Positions 9,303 through 17,545 of a DNA stretch of 64,000 nucleotides are shown one piece after another. The notes under the pieces were generated by a model that searched no databases, was not told where the DNA came from, and saw only the letters and a program-made list of their open reading frames with translations. Source of the DNA: DASSBG01 sp963800395 (lineage in GTDB: Bacteria; Pseudomonadota; Gammaproteobacteria; Xanthomonadales; Rhodanobacteraceae); contig CAWDBD010000012.1 of NCBI GenBank assembly GCA_963800395.1, forward strand, positions 11,003-75,002, written 5' to 3'. Each line of letters begins with the position of its first letter. The stretch's first letter is position 1. A program made the translations under genes and the position numbers.

Positions 9303-9334
9303 ATGGGTGGCTATTGTAGCGGCATTGGGCGCGC

Positions 9335-9997
9335 TCAGAAACACTTGCGAGGACTGGCCTGGATGCCGCTGATATCGGGCAGGTACTGGTGCCAGTCAAG
9401 AGCGGTGCCACGCGGCACGGCGTAGTCGACGTAGAACTGCAGCACTTGCTCGGTGCGCTCGTGCATGACCGGCGAGAAGCCCAGCTCGGCGATGTCCTGG
9501 CGGCGGCGACGGGCATTGGCCGGGTCGTGAAAAAGACCCAGGGAGATCGTGTTCTGGCGGTCGCCGGCGGTGACCACGTAGTAGTCGCGTACACCCTTGT
9601 CGGAAAGCTGGCGTGCGGTTTCTAGTGCCTTGTCGCGATCGGGCAAGGCCGGCAGGTACACCCACCAGCCGCGTGATGCGGTCGACTGCTCCTGGCGGTA
9701 CTGGATGCCGGACACATGCGGTGTCAATGCATCCAGGGCGCTGCGCACGTCGGCTTCGGTTGCGAACGGACCCAGCGTGGAGCACTGGTCGCTGCCGTCG
9801 GGCGCCTTTTGCGGCGCCTGACTGAGTTCGGCACTTTGCGAGTCCTGCGAGCCGCCCTGTTCGGACAAAAGTCGCAGCTCGGGTACACCGGGGTCGGTGG
9901 CCGCGGGCATTGGTGCCTGTGCGTCACCGAACACCAGCCAGCCGGCAACGCCAAGATTGAGGGCCGCAAGCAGCAGAAACAGAAGTCTCAGAAACAT
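9335..9997 (-). CDS. SPOR-domain membrane protein
   Basis: This 220-residue protein has one N-terminal transmembrane segment (residues 4-24, LRLLFLLLAALNLGVAGWLVF), a Ser/Gln/Pro-rich periplasmic linker, and a C-terminal region of about 80 residues. In that region CSTLGPFATEADVRSALDAL, WVYLPALPDRDKALETARQL, DYYVVTAGDRQNTISLGLF and ARRRRQDIAELGFSP match the two-repeat SPOR fold. SPOR domains bind denuded glycan strands of septal peptidoglycan, so a role in division or wall remodelling is likely but not shown. Unlike many SPOR proteins, it continues about 40 residues past the fold. It lies downstream of coaX on the same strand, separated by 185 bp. Confidence 0.85.
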   Translation of the reverse strand: MFLRLLFLLLAALNLGVAGWLVFGDAQAPMPAATDPGVPELRLLSEQGGSQDSQSAELSQAPQKAPDGSDQCSTLGPFATEADVRSALDALTPHVSGIQYRQEQSTASRGWWVYLPALPDRDKALETARQLSDKGVRDYYVVTAGDRQNTISLGLFHDPANARRRRQDIAELGFSPVMHERTEQVLQFYVDYAVPRGTALDWHQYLPDISGIQASPRKCF

Positions 9998-10182
9998 CTG
10001 CGCATTCTACAGCCATCGCCTCGCTGCGCATGACCATCCGCACGAGCTACAGGCTGGATGATGGCACAGGAGTGCTGGGGCGAGCCCCCAGCGAGCCCTT
10101 GTTTCAAACTGCACTGGCCGCGGCCCCGGCCTCGATCCAGCCTGACGGGAAACACACAAATGCCTGGCAGCACGCCTTGCCC

Positions 10183-10920
10183 TCAAGGGTGCCGTGACCA
10201 GGCCAGAAGCCCGCTCAGCACCGCCCGCGGAAAGTACTCGCTTCGGACCCGCAGCAGTGCACCGAAGGCGTCGGCATGACCACCGCACAAAAGCAGGCGT
10301 GGTGATGCTTGCATCGCGCTTGCAGTCGCTTCGAGGAAATGTTCGATGGCGCCCGCCGAAGCATGCCATGCGCCTGAATGCATGGCATCGACCGTATTGC
10401 GCGCAAAGACGAGGCACTGACCGCTGCGGGCATCAGGCAGGCTGGGGACCACGTCGTTGAGCGCCGACATCATGGCATCAATACCGGGAATGATCTGCCC
10501 ACCCAGATGACGGCCGTCGTCAGCCAGCGCGTCCATCGTCAGGGCGGTTCCGCAACTGGCAATCACGCAGGGCGCCAGCCCGGCATCAAGCGCAGCCAGC
10601 ATAGCCAGACAACGATCGATACCCAGGCCATCCGGCTGCGGATAGGCGTTTGCCCATGGGCCATGCGTCGCGGGACTGCGCAACCACTCGGCTCGCGGCC
10701 AGCCCAGTTCATTCAGAAGGCTGTCGACGAGTGCGCGGCGCTCCGGCCGGGTGACCGATGCGCCCAGTACACGCGACGGTGCAGTTGCCTGCTGCCACTG
10801 ACGGCGCAACGCGTCAGGCAAGCCCGCCTGCCGCCAGTCGAGGGCGCCACCCGTACCCAGCCGGGTATCGGCAAACGCCCATTTCAGGCGGCTGTTGCCC
10901 AAATCCAGCAGCAGAATCAT
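10183..10920 (-). CDS. coaX: type III pantothenate kinase
   Basis: CoaX phosphorylates pantothenate in the first step of coenzyme A synthesis; the type III enzyme is not feedback-inhibited by CoA. The 245 residues show the ASKHA-fold phosphate motif near the start (LLDLGNSRLKW), DGLGIDRCLAMLAA, and the catalytic-loop region VIASCGTALTMDAL followed by GGQIIPGI. The C-terminal LLLCGGHADAFGALL is also typical. Its ATG overlaps the birA stop codon (ATGA), so the two are co-translated, a pairing common in Xanthomonadales and Pseudomonas. Confidence 0.95.
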   Translation of the reverse strand: MILLLDLGNSRLKWAFADTRLGTGGALDWRQAGLPDALRRQWQQATAPSRVLGASVTRPERRALVDSLLNELGWPRAEWLRSPATHGPWANAYPQPDGLGIDRCLAMLAALDAGLAPCVIASCGTALTMDALADDGRHLGGQIIPGIDAMMSALNDVVPSLPDARSGQCLVFARNTVDAMHSGAWHASAGAIEHFLEATASAMQASPRLLLCGGHADAFGALLRVRSEYFPRAVLSGLLAWSRHP

Positions 10921-11978
10921 GTGCGCCTCACACTGACATCGGAGCTGTCGACCGAGACCAGCCCACCGGATTCAGTCCTTACGCGCAAGGCACCGCGTGC
11001 ATCGACACCGGCACCCTGCCCGAACCACGCCGCCTGCTGCGAGGTGATCTTCAGCGGCTTGCCGCGCAGCAGGTCGTACCTGCAATAGTCGTCCGCAAAG
11101 GCGGCAAAGCCGTTCTGCCGAAACTGCTCCAGCCCCTCGATCAGCCGCGAGATCATGGCAGCGGCCAGCGTGTTCCTTGACGGCGGCTCGCCTGCCATGA
11201 GCCGCGCCAGATCAGTCACCGGCTGGTCGGCTTGTCGGCACAACGCCTCGGGCATGCGCAGGTTCAGACCGACACCGATGACAACCCGGTACGGGCCACT
11301 GTACTCGCCGTCGATTTCCACCAGCACTCCGGCCAGCTTGGCGTTATCGGCCAGGATGTCGTTGGGCCATTTCAGACCGGCCCGGTTGCAGCCAACATCA
11401 TCAAGCGCACGCAGCAGCATGACGCCCACCGCCAACGACAAACCGGCCAGAGCGACGGCCCCGCAATCAAAACGCGTTGCAAGCGACAAGCAAATATTGA
11501 GGCCCGGCGGCGACAGCCAGGCGCGACCGCGACGCCCGCGACCCGCGCTCTGGCTTTCAGCCAATACCACCCGGGGCTGGCGCGTGATCTCAAGCGACGG
11601 GTCGCGCAGCACATCGGATGTCGACGCGGTGCGCCAGAGCACATCCAGGCTGGCCAGGGCTTGACGCCTGGCCGATGGCAGTGCCCTGACGATATGCGCC
11701 GCATCCAGAAGCTCAAGCGGCCATGGCAGCTGGTAGCCACGCCCGGCAACAGCGGCCACCGGCAGACCCTGGCCCCGCAACTGACGTACTTGCTTCCAGA
11801 TGGCTGCGCGCGTGACTCGCAACCGCGATGCCAGCTCCTGGCCACTGTGCAGCCGACCGTCTGCCATCAGCGCCAGCACCTCGTGTACTGCCCCGGACGG
11901 GTTCAATGCGGTATCGCGGAGCTTGGCACTTGGCGACTTGCGGACCATGGACTCAATCTGGGGCTTGACTGCTGCCAT
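10917..11978 (-). CDS. birA: biotin-protein ligase / biotin operon repressor BirA
   Basis: BirA makes biotinyl-AMP and attaches biotin to the AccB carrier protein. The N-terminal winged helix (GRLHSGQELASRLRVTRAAIWKQVRQLR) indicates DNA binding, so repression of biotin genes is also likely. The catalytic core has the biotin-AMP loop ESQSAGRGRRGRAW and LKWPNDI, followed by LAGVLVEIDGE. The C-terminal SH3-like domain is present. The start is uncertain: ATG 11978, ATG 12005 and ATG 11948 are all in frame and none has a strong ribosome site. I give 11978 (353 residues). The gene is divergent from the small secreted gene at 12076. Confidence 0.92.
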   Translation of the reverse strand: MAAVKPQIESMVRKSPSAKLRDTALNPSGAVHEVLALMADGRLHSGQELASRLRVTRAAIWKQVRQLRGQGLPVAAVAGRGYQLPWPLELLDAAHIVRALPSARRQALASLDVLWRTASTSDVLRDPSLEITRQPRVVLAESQSAGRGRRGRAWLSPPGLNICLSLATRFDCGAVALAGLSLAVGVMLLRALDDVGCNRAGLKWPNDILADNAKLAGVLVEIDGEYSGPYRVVIGVGLNLRMPEALCRQADQPVTDLARLMAGEPPSRNTLAAAMISRLIEGLEQFRQNGFAAFADDYCRYDLLRGKPLKITSQQAAWFGQGAGVDARGALRVRTESGGLVSVDSSDVSVRRT

Positions 11979-12036
11979 GGTAACCTGTGCTTCGGCCAGT
12001 GGCATGAAGCGGCCTAATCTGCCACAATCCGAAGTA

Positions 12037-12059
12037 TTGCACAGAGTATGCGCGTGCAA
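12037..12059. promoter_or_regulatory. inverted repeat TTGCAC-N11-GTGCAA between divergent genes
   Basis: A perfect six-base inverted repeat with an 11-base centre lies between birA and the divergent gene at 12076, just ahead of the latter's GGGAGG ribosome site. It has the geometry of a dimeric repressor site. It does not match the known biotin operator consensus (TTGTAAACC arms). Which regulator would use it is unknown. Confidence 0.3.
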
Positions 12060-12075
12060 ACGGGAGGCAAACCGC

Positions 12076-12393
12076 ATGAAAAGCTTGCAAACACTCGTTA
12101 TCTCGTCCTTGCTGCTTGCTTCGGCGTCCATGGCGCATGCGTCCAGCTCTTTCGGCATGGACGGTGACGTGCTTTCCTCCGATACCTATACGCAGGACAC
12201 GGCACAGAACACCAGCCACCACCCTGGCGACTCCACCAGCGACAACCGCTCGGACAACACCAGGGATTCGGGCAGCGAGCCAACCACCTCCAGCCACCTG
12301 CCGACAAATTCGGGCAAGGTGCCTGAAGCAAGCTCCAGCGACAGTTCCCGTGCAGCTTCATGGCAGTCCTTGCTGCCAGGCTCGATTCAGTAG
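12076..12393 (+). CDS. small Ser/Thr/Asp-rich secreted protein
   Basis: This 105-residue protein has a signal peptide (residues 1-22, MKSLQTLVISSLLLASASMA, then HASSS). The mature part is low-complexity: runs of Ser, Thr, Asp, Asn and His with no Cys and almost no hydrophobic residues (for example GDSTSDNRSDNTRDSGSEP). It is probably disordered outside the cytoplasm. The start is fixed by GGGAGG 8 bases upstream and the signal peptide. It is followed after 98 bp by the C25 peptidase gene, but a promoter and hairpin lie between them, so they may be separate transcripts. No homologue is recognised. Confidence 0.65.
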   Translation: MKSLQTLVISSLLLASASMAHASSSFGMDGDVLSSDTYTQDTAQNTSHHPGDSTSDNRSDNTRDSGSEPTTSSHLPTNSGKVPEASSSDSSRAASWQSLLPGSIQ

Positions 12394-12429
12394 CCTCCGG
12401 GTGCGTCCAGGCACCCCGCGTGATTCCGC

Positions 12430-12435
12430 TATGAT
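12430..12435 (+). promoter_or_regulatory. candidate -10 box (TATGAT) of the C25 peptidase gene
   Basis: TATGAT differs from TATAAT at one position. No good -35 element is visible. It would start the transcript near 12442, directly in front of the hairpin at 12445-12468. Confidence 0.35.
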
Positions 12436-12444
12436 GTGCCATCC

Positions 12445-12468
12445 GATCACCGACTCGCGTCGGTGATC
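12445..12468 (+). terminator. perfect 10-bp hairpin between the small secreted gene and the C25 peptidase
   Basis: GATCACCGAC and GTCGGTGATC pair perfectly around a TCGC loop. The downstream bases (TCCGTTTCTG) are only mildly T-rich. It may terminate the 12076 gene. If the -10 box at 12430 is used, it would instead be a stabilising hairpin at the very 5' end of the peptidase mRNA. Confidence 0.5.
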
Positions 12469-12491
12469 TCCGTTTCTGCATACAGCACGCC

Positions 12492-15143
12492 ATGACTTCA
12501 CGCATCTTTTTTTCATACCTTGCACTGATTTCCGCCGGCATCATGTCAGCCGCCCTGCCCGCGCGGGCCTGCTCCGGTCGTCTGCATCTGGAGACCGGGC
12601 CCACCGGGGTGTACAGCCTTGACTTCAAGGATGCCATTGCGGCGCAGCCCGGATTGGCCGGATGCGACATCAGGCAGTTGCGCCTGCTCAACCACGGCAA
12701 GGAAGTTCCGATTCGCATCCTCGACACGGGTGACAGGCAATTCGGTCAGGGCGACCGCATCGAGTGGGTCGGCCGCAAGCTGCACGGCCCGAAAAGCTGG
12801 TCCGATCCGTACAGCCGGGTCAACGTGTACGAACTGGATGCCGTGCCGGGCAAACGCCTGCGCTACTTGCCGCGCAAGGTTGATGCCAGACAGCACAAAA
12901 CAGCCACCCTGTCGCGGCACATGCACCTCGAAAACGATCAATTGATGATTCGTCTCAAGACCAGCCAGGTCGACAGTGGCGAGCAGCCCGATGTCTGGTA
13001 CTGGGCCAAGATGACCATGGTGGACCCGCGGCCATTCCAGACGCGCTTCAATCTGCCGGCCATGCGCGACAATCCGCCCAACCCCACACTGAAACTGGCA
13101 TTTCGCGGGTTGTCCACGGTGAAGGTGCCGACCGGCAAGGAAAAGGTGGCTGATCATCGCGTCATCGCAATGCTCAACGGCAAGCAGATTGCCGAACTGG
13201 AATGGGACGGCGAAGACCATATCGAACGCACCCTGGTGCTGCCGCCAAAGCTGCTGCGCCAGGAGGGCAACACGCTGACACTGAGCGTACCCTCACGCCA
13301 GCCCGGTTGGGCCAGAAACCCACTGGTGGATGTAGTGATGTTCGACTACCTGGACATGAGCTACCCGCTCGCCGATCGCGATACCAGGGCACGTGAACCG
13401 CTTGACGTCCAGACCGCTGGCGCACCCATGCTGGGGCACGGAGCACCACTGCTGTTCGGCAGCGACGGGGCGCTGTATCTGCCCCTTGCCCGGCGCGACG
13501 GCACACACTACGCCTTCACGCCTGCCGGCACCCGCCTGTTCCCGCTGGCCAAGGGTCATACGCCACTGTCACCCGTGGCCCTGCGTGCGGTCGCCGACAA
13601 GCATGACTGGCGCAAGCCGTCAGCGGGCTACGACTATGTGATCATCGCGCATCCCAGCCTGATGAAAGCCATCGAACCGCTGGCGGAGTTCCACCGCAAG
13701 CGCGGCTTGAGCACCGCGATAGTCAACGTCAACGAGGCCTACGACCAGTTCAATCACGGCATCACCAACCCGACCGCGATCCGGGACCTGTTGTCCTACG
13801 CCTATCACAACTGGCCCAGGCCACGCCCGCATTACGTGCTGCTGGTGGGCGACGCCAGCTTCGACATCCATGACAAGTTGCGCAAGCAGCAGTTCTATTC
13901 CAAGTGGACTGATCGCGAGTTGCTGTTTCCGGGCCATTTCGGCCGTATCCCGGGCACACCCTACGCCAACGCGCCAAAGACGGCCGATGCCCGCAACCTG
14001 ATCCCGACGTTCCAGTACTTCGCGCATGAGGGCCAGTCGGCAAGCGACAACGCCTTTGTGGCCTTTGACAAGGACAGCGACAAGCCGCAAATGGCCATCG
14101 GGCGCTTTCCGGTCATTACACCGAAGGCCGTGTCCGCCATTGTTGACAAGACCATCAACTACGTCAGCAAGCCGCGCATGGGCAACTGGCGGCAAAGCAT
14201 CATGTTCATCACCAACGACGATCCCTCGTTCCAGGAGACATCGGACAGGCTGGCTGCCGAAGTCGGCGACTTGGGGTTTTCCCCCTCCAGGATCTACCCC
14301 AAGACCAGTGACAAGGACAACGCCCGGCATCAACAGAAGCTGATGCAGGACCTGGACCAGGGCCAGCTTCTGGTGCATTTCCTGGGCCACGGCGGGCGCT
14401 ATATCTGGCGCACCGGTCCACCCGACCCACGCAAGAACCATGATCTGTTCACACTGAAGAATGTGGGCGAACTGAAGAACGCCGGTCGACTGCCCATGGT
14501 GTTGTCGATGACCTGCTACTCGGCACCATTCGACAACCCGACCGAGGATTCGATCGGTGAGAAATTTCTGCGCGAAAAGGACAACGGGGCCATTGCCGTT
14601 TTTGCTGCCTCGTGGCGCAACGCACCGGATGTAGATTTCTCCAAACACTTGCTGCGCGACCTGGTCAAGCCCGGCATCAGCATTGGTGATGCGATCCTCG
14701 CCGCCAAGCGGGGCACCAGCAATCGCGACATGATAGAGATGTACAACCTGCTGGGCGACCCGGCCATAGCCCTGCAACGCCCCCGCGAGAAACTGCGCAT
14801 GGTGCAGGTCCGCAAGCGCTGGAATCCGGGCGTGGCGATCAGCGTGCCGGGTGCCAGCAGCTTTCACGGCCGCTTGCGTGTCGAGTGGCTGGATAACGAG
14901 CATGAGCTGCTTTCAAGCAGAACCTATGCCATCGACACGCCACAATTGCGGCTGCCACCGGCACCGGCGGGAGCGCACCAGGTCCGTGCTTACGCGTTCG
15001 ACCCATCCCGCAAGACCGACGCCCTGGGCGAACTCACCCTGCGCGCCGCCAGGCCCGAGCGGCCATGGTGGAAACTGGCGCCGCGAGCCAAGCCGCTGCA
15101 GCCCGCCAGCGACCGCATCTTCGGCAGCAACCTGGGCGGTTGA
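12492..15143 (+). CDS. secreted gingipain-type cysteine peptidase (family C25)
   Basis: This 883-residue protein has a signal peptide (about 1-26, ending LPARA before CSG). The first 370 residues are beta-rich. The peptidase unit starts near YDYVIIAHPSLMKAIEPLAE, the usual C25 opening, and includes HYVLLVGDASFDIHD. The catalytic His is in HFLGHGGRYIW (His633) and the catalytic Cys in LSMTCYSAPF (Cys675). The domain ends at EMYNLLGDPAIALQRP, the typical C25 end. A C-terminal immunoglobulin-like domain of about 100 residues follows. It is not a lipoprotein (no lipobox). C25 enzymes of Bacteroidetes leave by the type IX system, which this lineage lacks, so the export route is open. It appears to stand alone. 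Confidence 0.88.
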   Translation: MTSRIFFSYLALISAGIMSAALPARACSGRLHLETGPTGVYSLDFKDAIAAQPGLAGCDIRQLRLLNHGKEVPIRILDTGDRQFGQGDRIEWVGRKLHGPKSWSDPYSRVNVYELDAVPGKRLRYLPRKVDARQHKTATLSRHMHLENDQLMIRLKTSQVDSGEQPDVWYWAKMTMVDPRPFQTRFNLPAMRDNPPNPTLKLAFRGLSTVKVPTGKEKVADHRVIAMLNGKQIAELEWDGEDHIERTLVLPPKLLRQEGNTLTLSVPSRQPGWARNPLVDVVMFDYLDMSYPLADRDTRAREPLDVQTAGAPMLGHGAPLLFGSDGALYLPLARRDGTHYAFTPAGTRLFPLAKGHTPLSPVALRAVADKHDWRKPSAGYDYVIIAHPSLMKAIEPLAEFHRKRGLSTAIVNVNEAYDQFNHGITNPTAIRDLLSYAYHNWPRPRPHYVLLVGDASFDIHDKLRKQQFYSKWTDRELLFPGHFGRIPGTPYANAPKTADARNLIPTFQYFAHEGQSASDNAFVAFDKDSDKPQMAIGRFPVITPKAVSAIVDKTINYVSKPRMGNWRQSIMFITNDDPSFQETSDRLAAEVGDLGFSPSRIYPKTSDKDNARHQQKLMQDLDQGQLLVHFLGHGGRYIWRTGPPDPRKNHDLFTLKNVGELKNAGRLPMVLSMTCYSAPFDNPTEDSIGEKFLREKDNGAIAVFAASWRNAPDVDFSKHLLRDLVKPGISIGDAILAAKRGTSNRDMIEMYNLLGDPAIALQRPREKLRMVQVRKRWNPGVAISVPGASSFHGRLRVEWLDNEHELLSSRTYAIDTPQLRLPPAPAGAHQVRAYAFDPSRKTDALGELTLRAARPERPWWKLAPRAKPLQPASDRIFGSNLGG

Positions 15144-15170
15144 GCGGCAACGGAAGCGCTGCGCCCGGTT

Positions 15171-15212
15171 GGCTGCCGACTACTGTCCGTGCTGATGCGG
15201 ACACCGGCAGCC
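15171..15212. terminator. two-part hairpin between convergent genes
   Basis: GGCTGCCG pairs with CGGCAGCC (8 bp), and inside it TGTCCG pairs with CGGACA (6 bp) around a TGCTGATG loop. It lies 27 bases after the C25 stop and 23 bases from the exporter stop, the right place for a bidirectional terminator. There is no T-run, so it may be Rho-assisted. Confidence 0.5.
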
Positions 15213-15235
15213 GGCTCTTCGTCTCTGCAGCGCGA

Positions 15236-16510
15236 CTACATGACCTCGGAGGGTGGCAGTTCGGCCACCATCTCCCCTGCATCGGCAGCCGCATGACGGG
15301 CCAGCTCGGCGCGCTCGGCATGCACATACCATCGCCATGCCAGCCAGCCCAGCAGGCTGATGCACGCGGCACCAGCGGCCAGCGTGCGCAGGCTGCCATA
15401 CAGCGCTGGCGCAACCAGGCCCGCCAGTGCGGCGTTGAACAGCAGGCTGACAAAGGCCTGCAGCGACGATGCGCCACCACGATGAAGCGGAAAGCGGTCC
15501 AGCAGCAACAGCGTCAGGGTCGGGAAGCACAAGCCCACGCCGCAACCGATCAGGCACAGCGGCAACAGGGCCCAGACCGGCGCCGGCGTTGGCAGGTTGA
15601 AGCCAAGCAGCAGGTTGGCCAGCGTGCCGAAGGCCATGAATACGTAGCCGATACCTACCGTCTGTGCCGCGCTGCGCTTGCCGGCCAGGCGCGACGACAG
15701 CAGCGAACCGCTCATGATGCCGCCGATGACGGGCACGAAAAGCCAGGGGAAGCCCTGCTGCGACAAGCCCATGAGTTCCAGCACCACGCGCGGCGCAGAC
15801 AGGATGTAGACAAACAGTGCTGCAAAATTGAGTGTGCCGGAAATCGCCAGTGGCCAGAATCCGGCGTCACGCAGAATGCCGCTGTAGGTGCGCACGAGAC
15901 TGCGGGGTGCCAGCGATACACGCTGCTCGCGTGGCAGGGACTCGGGCAGCAGCCAGAGCGTGGCCACAACCAGAACGGAGGCGAAGATGGCCAGAGCCCA
16001 GAAAATGCCGCGCCATCCGCCCACCAGGACCAGTTGCGCACCCACCACTGGCGCGATGGCCGGGGCAATACCGAAAATCATCATCACCTGCGACATCAGC
16101 TTTTGTGCTGCCGGACCCTCGAACAGGTCGCGGATGACCGCACGCGCAACAACGATTCCGGCTCCGGCACACGCACCCTGAAGGCACCGCCACAGCAACA
16201 GCCCATCCAGTGTCGTCGCCGTGGCCGCACCCGCCGAAGCCAGAGCATAGCCGACCATGCCCAGCGCAATCACGGGCCGACGGCCAAAGCGGTCGGATAC
16301 GGGACCATGCACAAGACTCATCAGTGCGTAGGCCAGCAAGTACACGCTGACCGTCTGCTGCACGGCCAGGGCAGAAACCGACAGATCCTGCCTGATGGCG
16401 GGAAATCCCGGGAACATGGTGTCGATCGAGAACGGCCCGATCATGATCAGGCCGGCAAGCACCGTGACCAGCACGCCCTGGCGATCTGAAGTTGTGCTCT
16501 TGCCGGACAT
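15236..16510 (-). CDS. Bcr/CflA-type multidrug efflux MFS transporter
   Basis: This 424-residue inner-membrane protein has 12 predicted helices. Helix 1 carries GLIMIGPFSIDTMFPGFPAI, a drug:H+ antiporter-1 feature of the Bcr/CflA group. The MFS motif A is LVHGPVSDRFGRRPVIALG, and WRCLQGACAGAGIVVARAVI is the Bcr/CflA motif with the paired Arg. Substrates of this family include bicyclomycin, chloramphenicol and sulfonamides; which applies here cannot be seen. I use ATG 16510 instead of the TTG 11 codons upstream. It is convergent with the C25 gene and divergent from the fluoride riboswitch. Confidence 0.88.
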   Translation of the reverse strand: MSGKSTTSDRQGVLVTVLAGLIMIGPFSIDTMFPGFPAIRQDLSVSALAVQQTVSVYLLAYALMSLVHGPVSDRFGRRPVIALGMVGYALASAGAATATTLDGLLLWRCLQGACAGAGIVVARAVIRDLFEGPAAQKLMSQVMMIFGIAPAIAPVVGAQLVLVGGWRGIFWALAIFASVLVVATLWLLPESLPREQRVSLAPRSLVRTYSGILRDAGFWPLAISGTLNFAALFVYILSAPRVVLELMGLSQQGFPWLFVPVIGGIMSGSLLSSRLAGKRSAAQTVGIGYVFMAFGTLANLLLGFNLPTPAPVWALLPLCLIGCGVGLCFPTLTLLLLDRFPLHRGGASSLQAFVSLLFNAALAGLVAPALYGSLRTLAAGAACISLLGWLAWRWYVHAERAELARHAAADAGEMVAELPPSEVM

Positions 16511-16617
16511 GGCCCGGGCATTCCGAAAAAGACAGGAACGCAAGCTTACATGCTGCGACCGGCGCGAAGTAGGCGGGTGAAAGGCATCGGTCTTTCAGCT
16601 AGAATCCGCACTTGCAA

Positions 16618-16709
16618 GGAGATGGCATTCCTCCTGTCCAGGCAAGCGCTGGCAAACCGCACCTGCTGATGATGCCTGCGCTGCCGTTTGTGGTGGCGCA
16701 GGCATTTTT
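16618..16709 (+). ncRNA. fluoride (crcB) riboswitch with terminator platform
   Basis: The aptamer matches the crcB motif: GGAGATGGCATTCCTCC (16618-16634) gives the 5' stem with the conserved GATGGC, followed by AAACCGC and CTGATGATGCC (16666-16676). The 3' aptamer strand runs into an intrinsic terminator in which GCCTGCGC (16674-16681) pairs with GCGCAGGC (16696-16703), followed by ATTTTT. Because GATGCC is shared, fluoride-bound aptamer would prevent terminator formation and turn the gene on. The next gene is crcB, 42 bases later, as expected. Confidence 0.93.
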
Positions 16710-16750
16710 GTATCTGCGGTTTGCCAACCGCACGCAATTGAGGAGTGACC

Positions 16751-17137
16751 ATGGGCATTAGCACATTGCTGGCGGTGGGTCTGGGGGCTGCAGCCGGAGC
16801 CTGGCTTCGCTGGGGGCTGGGGCACCTGCTCAACCCGGTGTTTCCGACCGTGCCGCTGGGCACGCTTGCCGCCAATCTCCTGGGCGGCCTTCTGATGGGC
16901 CTGGTGCTGGGCGCCTTCACGCACTTCCAGGCGCTTTCCACCGAGGCCCGGCTGTTCGTGGCCACCGGCTTCCTGGGTGGGCTGACGACGTTTTCCACCT
17001 TCTCGGGCGAAGCCATCACCCTGCTGTTGCGTCAGCAATATGCCTGGTTCGCGGGCCATGTCGGCTTGCATCTGCTGGGCTCTCTGGCCATGACTCTGCT
17101 AGGGTTCGGCTTGATTCGCACGCTGTTGCGCGCTTGA
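16751..17137 (+). CDS. crcB: fluoride channel CrcB/Fluc
   Basis: This dual-topology fluoride channel removes F- from the cytoplasm. The 128 residues form four membrane helices. They include GAAAGAWLRWGLGHLLN at the N-terminus and the family signature GFLGGLTTFSTFSGEA (about residues 75-90), with the pore Phe and the Na-binding GGxTTFSTF turn. The ATG at 16751 follows AGGAG; a GTG two codons upstream overlaps that site and is rejected. Expression is under the riboswitch just upstream, and a DUF190 gene follows 15 bases later. Confidence 0.96.
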   Translation: MGISTLLAVGLGAAAGAWLRWGLGHLLNPVFPTVPLGTLAANLLGGLLMGLVLGAFTHFQALSTEARLFVATGFLGGLTTFSTFSGEAITLLLRQQYAWFAGHVGLHLLGSLAMTLLGFGLIRTLLRA

Positions 17138-17152
17138 ATGGGAGCTTGTGAC

Positions 17153-17506
17153 ATGAGCAAGGTTCGCACCATGACAGTCCGGGGCGTGTATCTGCGCTTT
17201 TTCATGCATGCCAATGCCCGGCACGACGGCAAGCTGCTGTACGAGTGGATTCTCGAGCAGGCCCGCAAACACAAGCTGGGTGGTGGCTCGGTGTTCCGCG
17301 CAGTGGCCGGCTTCGGTCGCCACGGCGTACTGCATGAGGAACATTTCCTCGAGCTGGCCGGCGACCTGCCGCTGAAGCTCGAGTTCCTGTTGCGCGAGTC
17401 CGAAGCTGACACGTTGCTTGATATCGTGGGCAAATCCGGCGCCGAACTCGTCTACGCACGATCAGCAAGCGAGATCGGTGTCATTGGTGCGGAACAACCC
17501 GACTAG
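17153..17506 (+). CDS. DUF190 protein linked to crcB
   Basis: This 117-residue soluble protein matches DUF190 (PF02641). Features are an early LRFFMHANARHDGKLLYEWI, the loop GGGSVFRAVAGFGRHGVLH and a ferredoxin-like/PII-like alternation of strands and helices. DUF190 genes often sit beside crcB, and a sensing or accessory role in fluoride handling has been suggested by that association; no activity is established. Start ATG 17153 follows GGGAG at 8 bases. It shares the riboswitch-controlled transcript with crcB. Confidence 0.85.
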   Translation: MSKVRTMTVRGVYLRFFMHANARHDGKLLYEWILEQARKHKLGGGSVFRAVAGFGRHGVLHEEHFLELAGDLPLKLEFLLRESEADTLLDIVGKSGAELVYARSASEIGVIGAEQPD

Positions 17507-17545
17507 GCCGGTGCGGACGCCGGCGCATTGCAGAAGGAGCCTCGC

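Noticed and set aside
13620..14903. 427-codon minus-strand frame opposite the C25 peptidase
   Set aside because: Antisense shadow; the plus-strand frame has the catalytic motifs.
12492..15143. Type IX secretion C-terminal domain on the C25 peptidase
   Set aside because: The C-terminus is an Ig-like domain, but I see no conserved type IX motif, and no por genes lie in the window.
15236..16543. TTG start 11 codons upstream for the MFS exporter
   Set aside because: No ribosome site fits it and it adds a basic/Cys stretch before the usual N-terminus; ATG 16510 is preferred.
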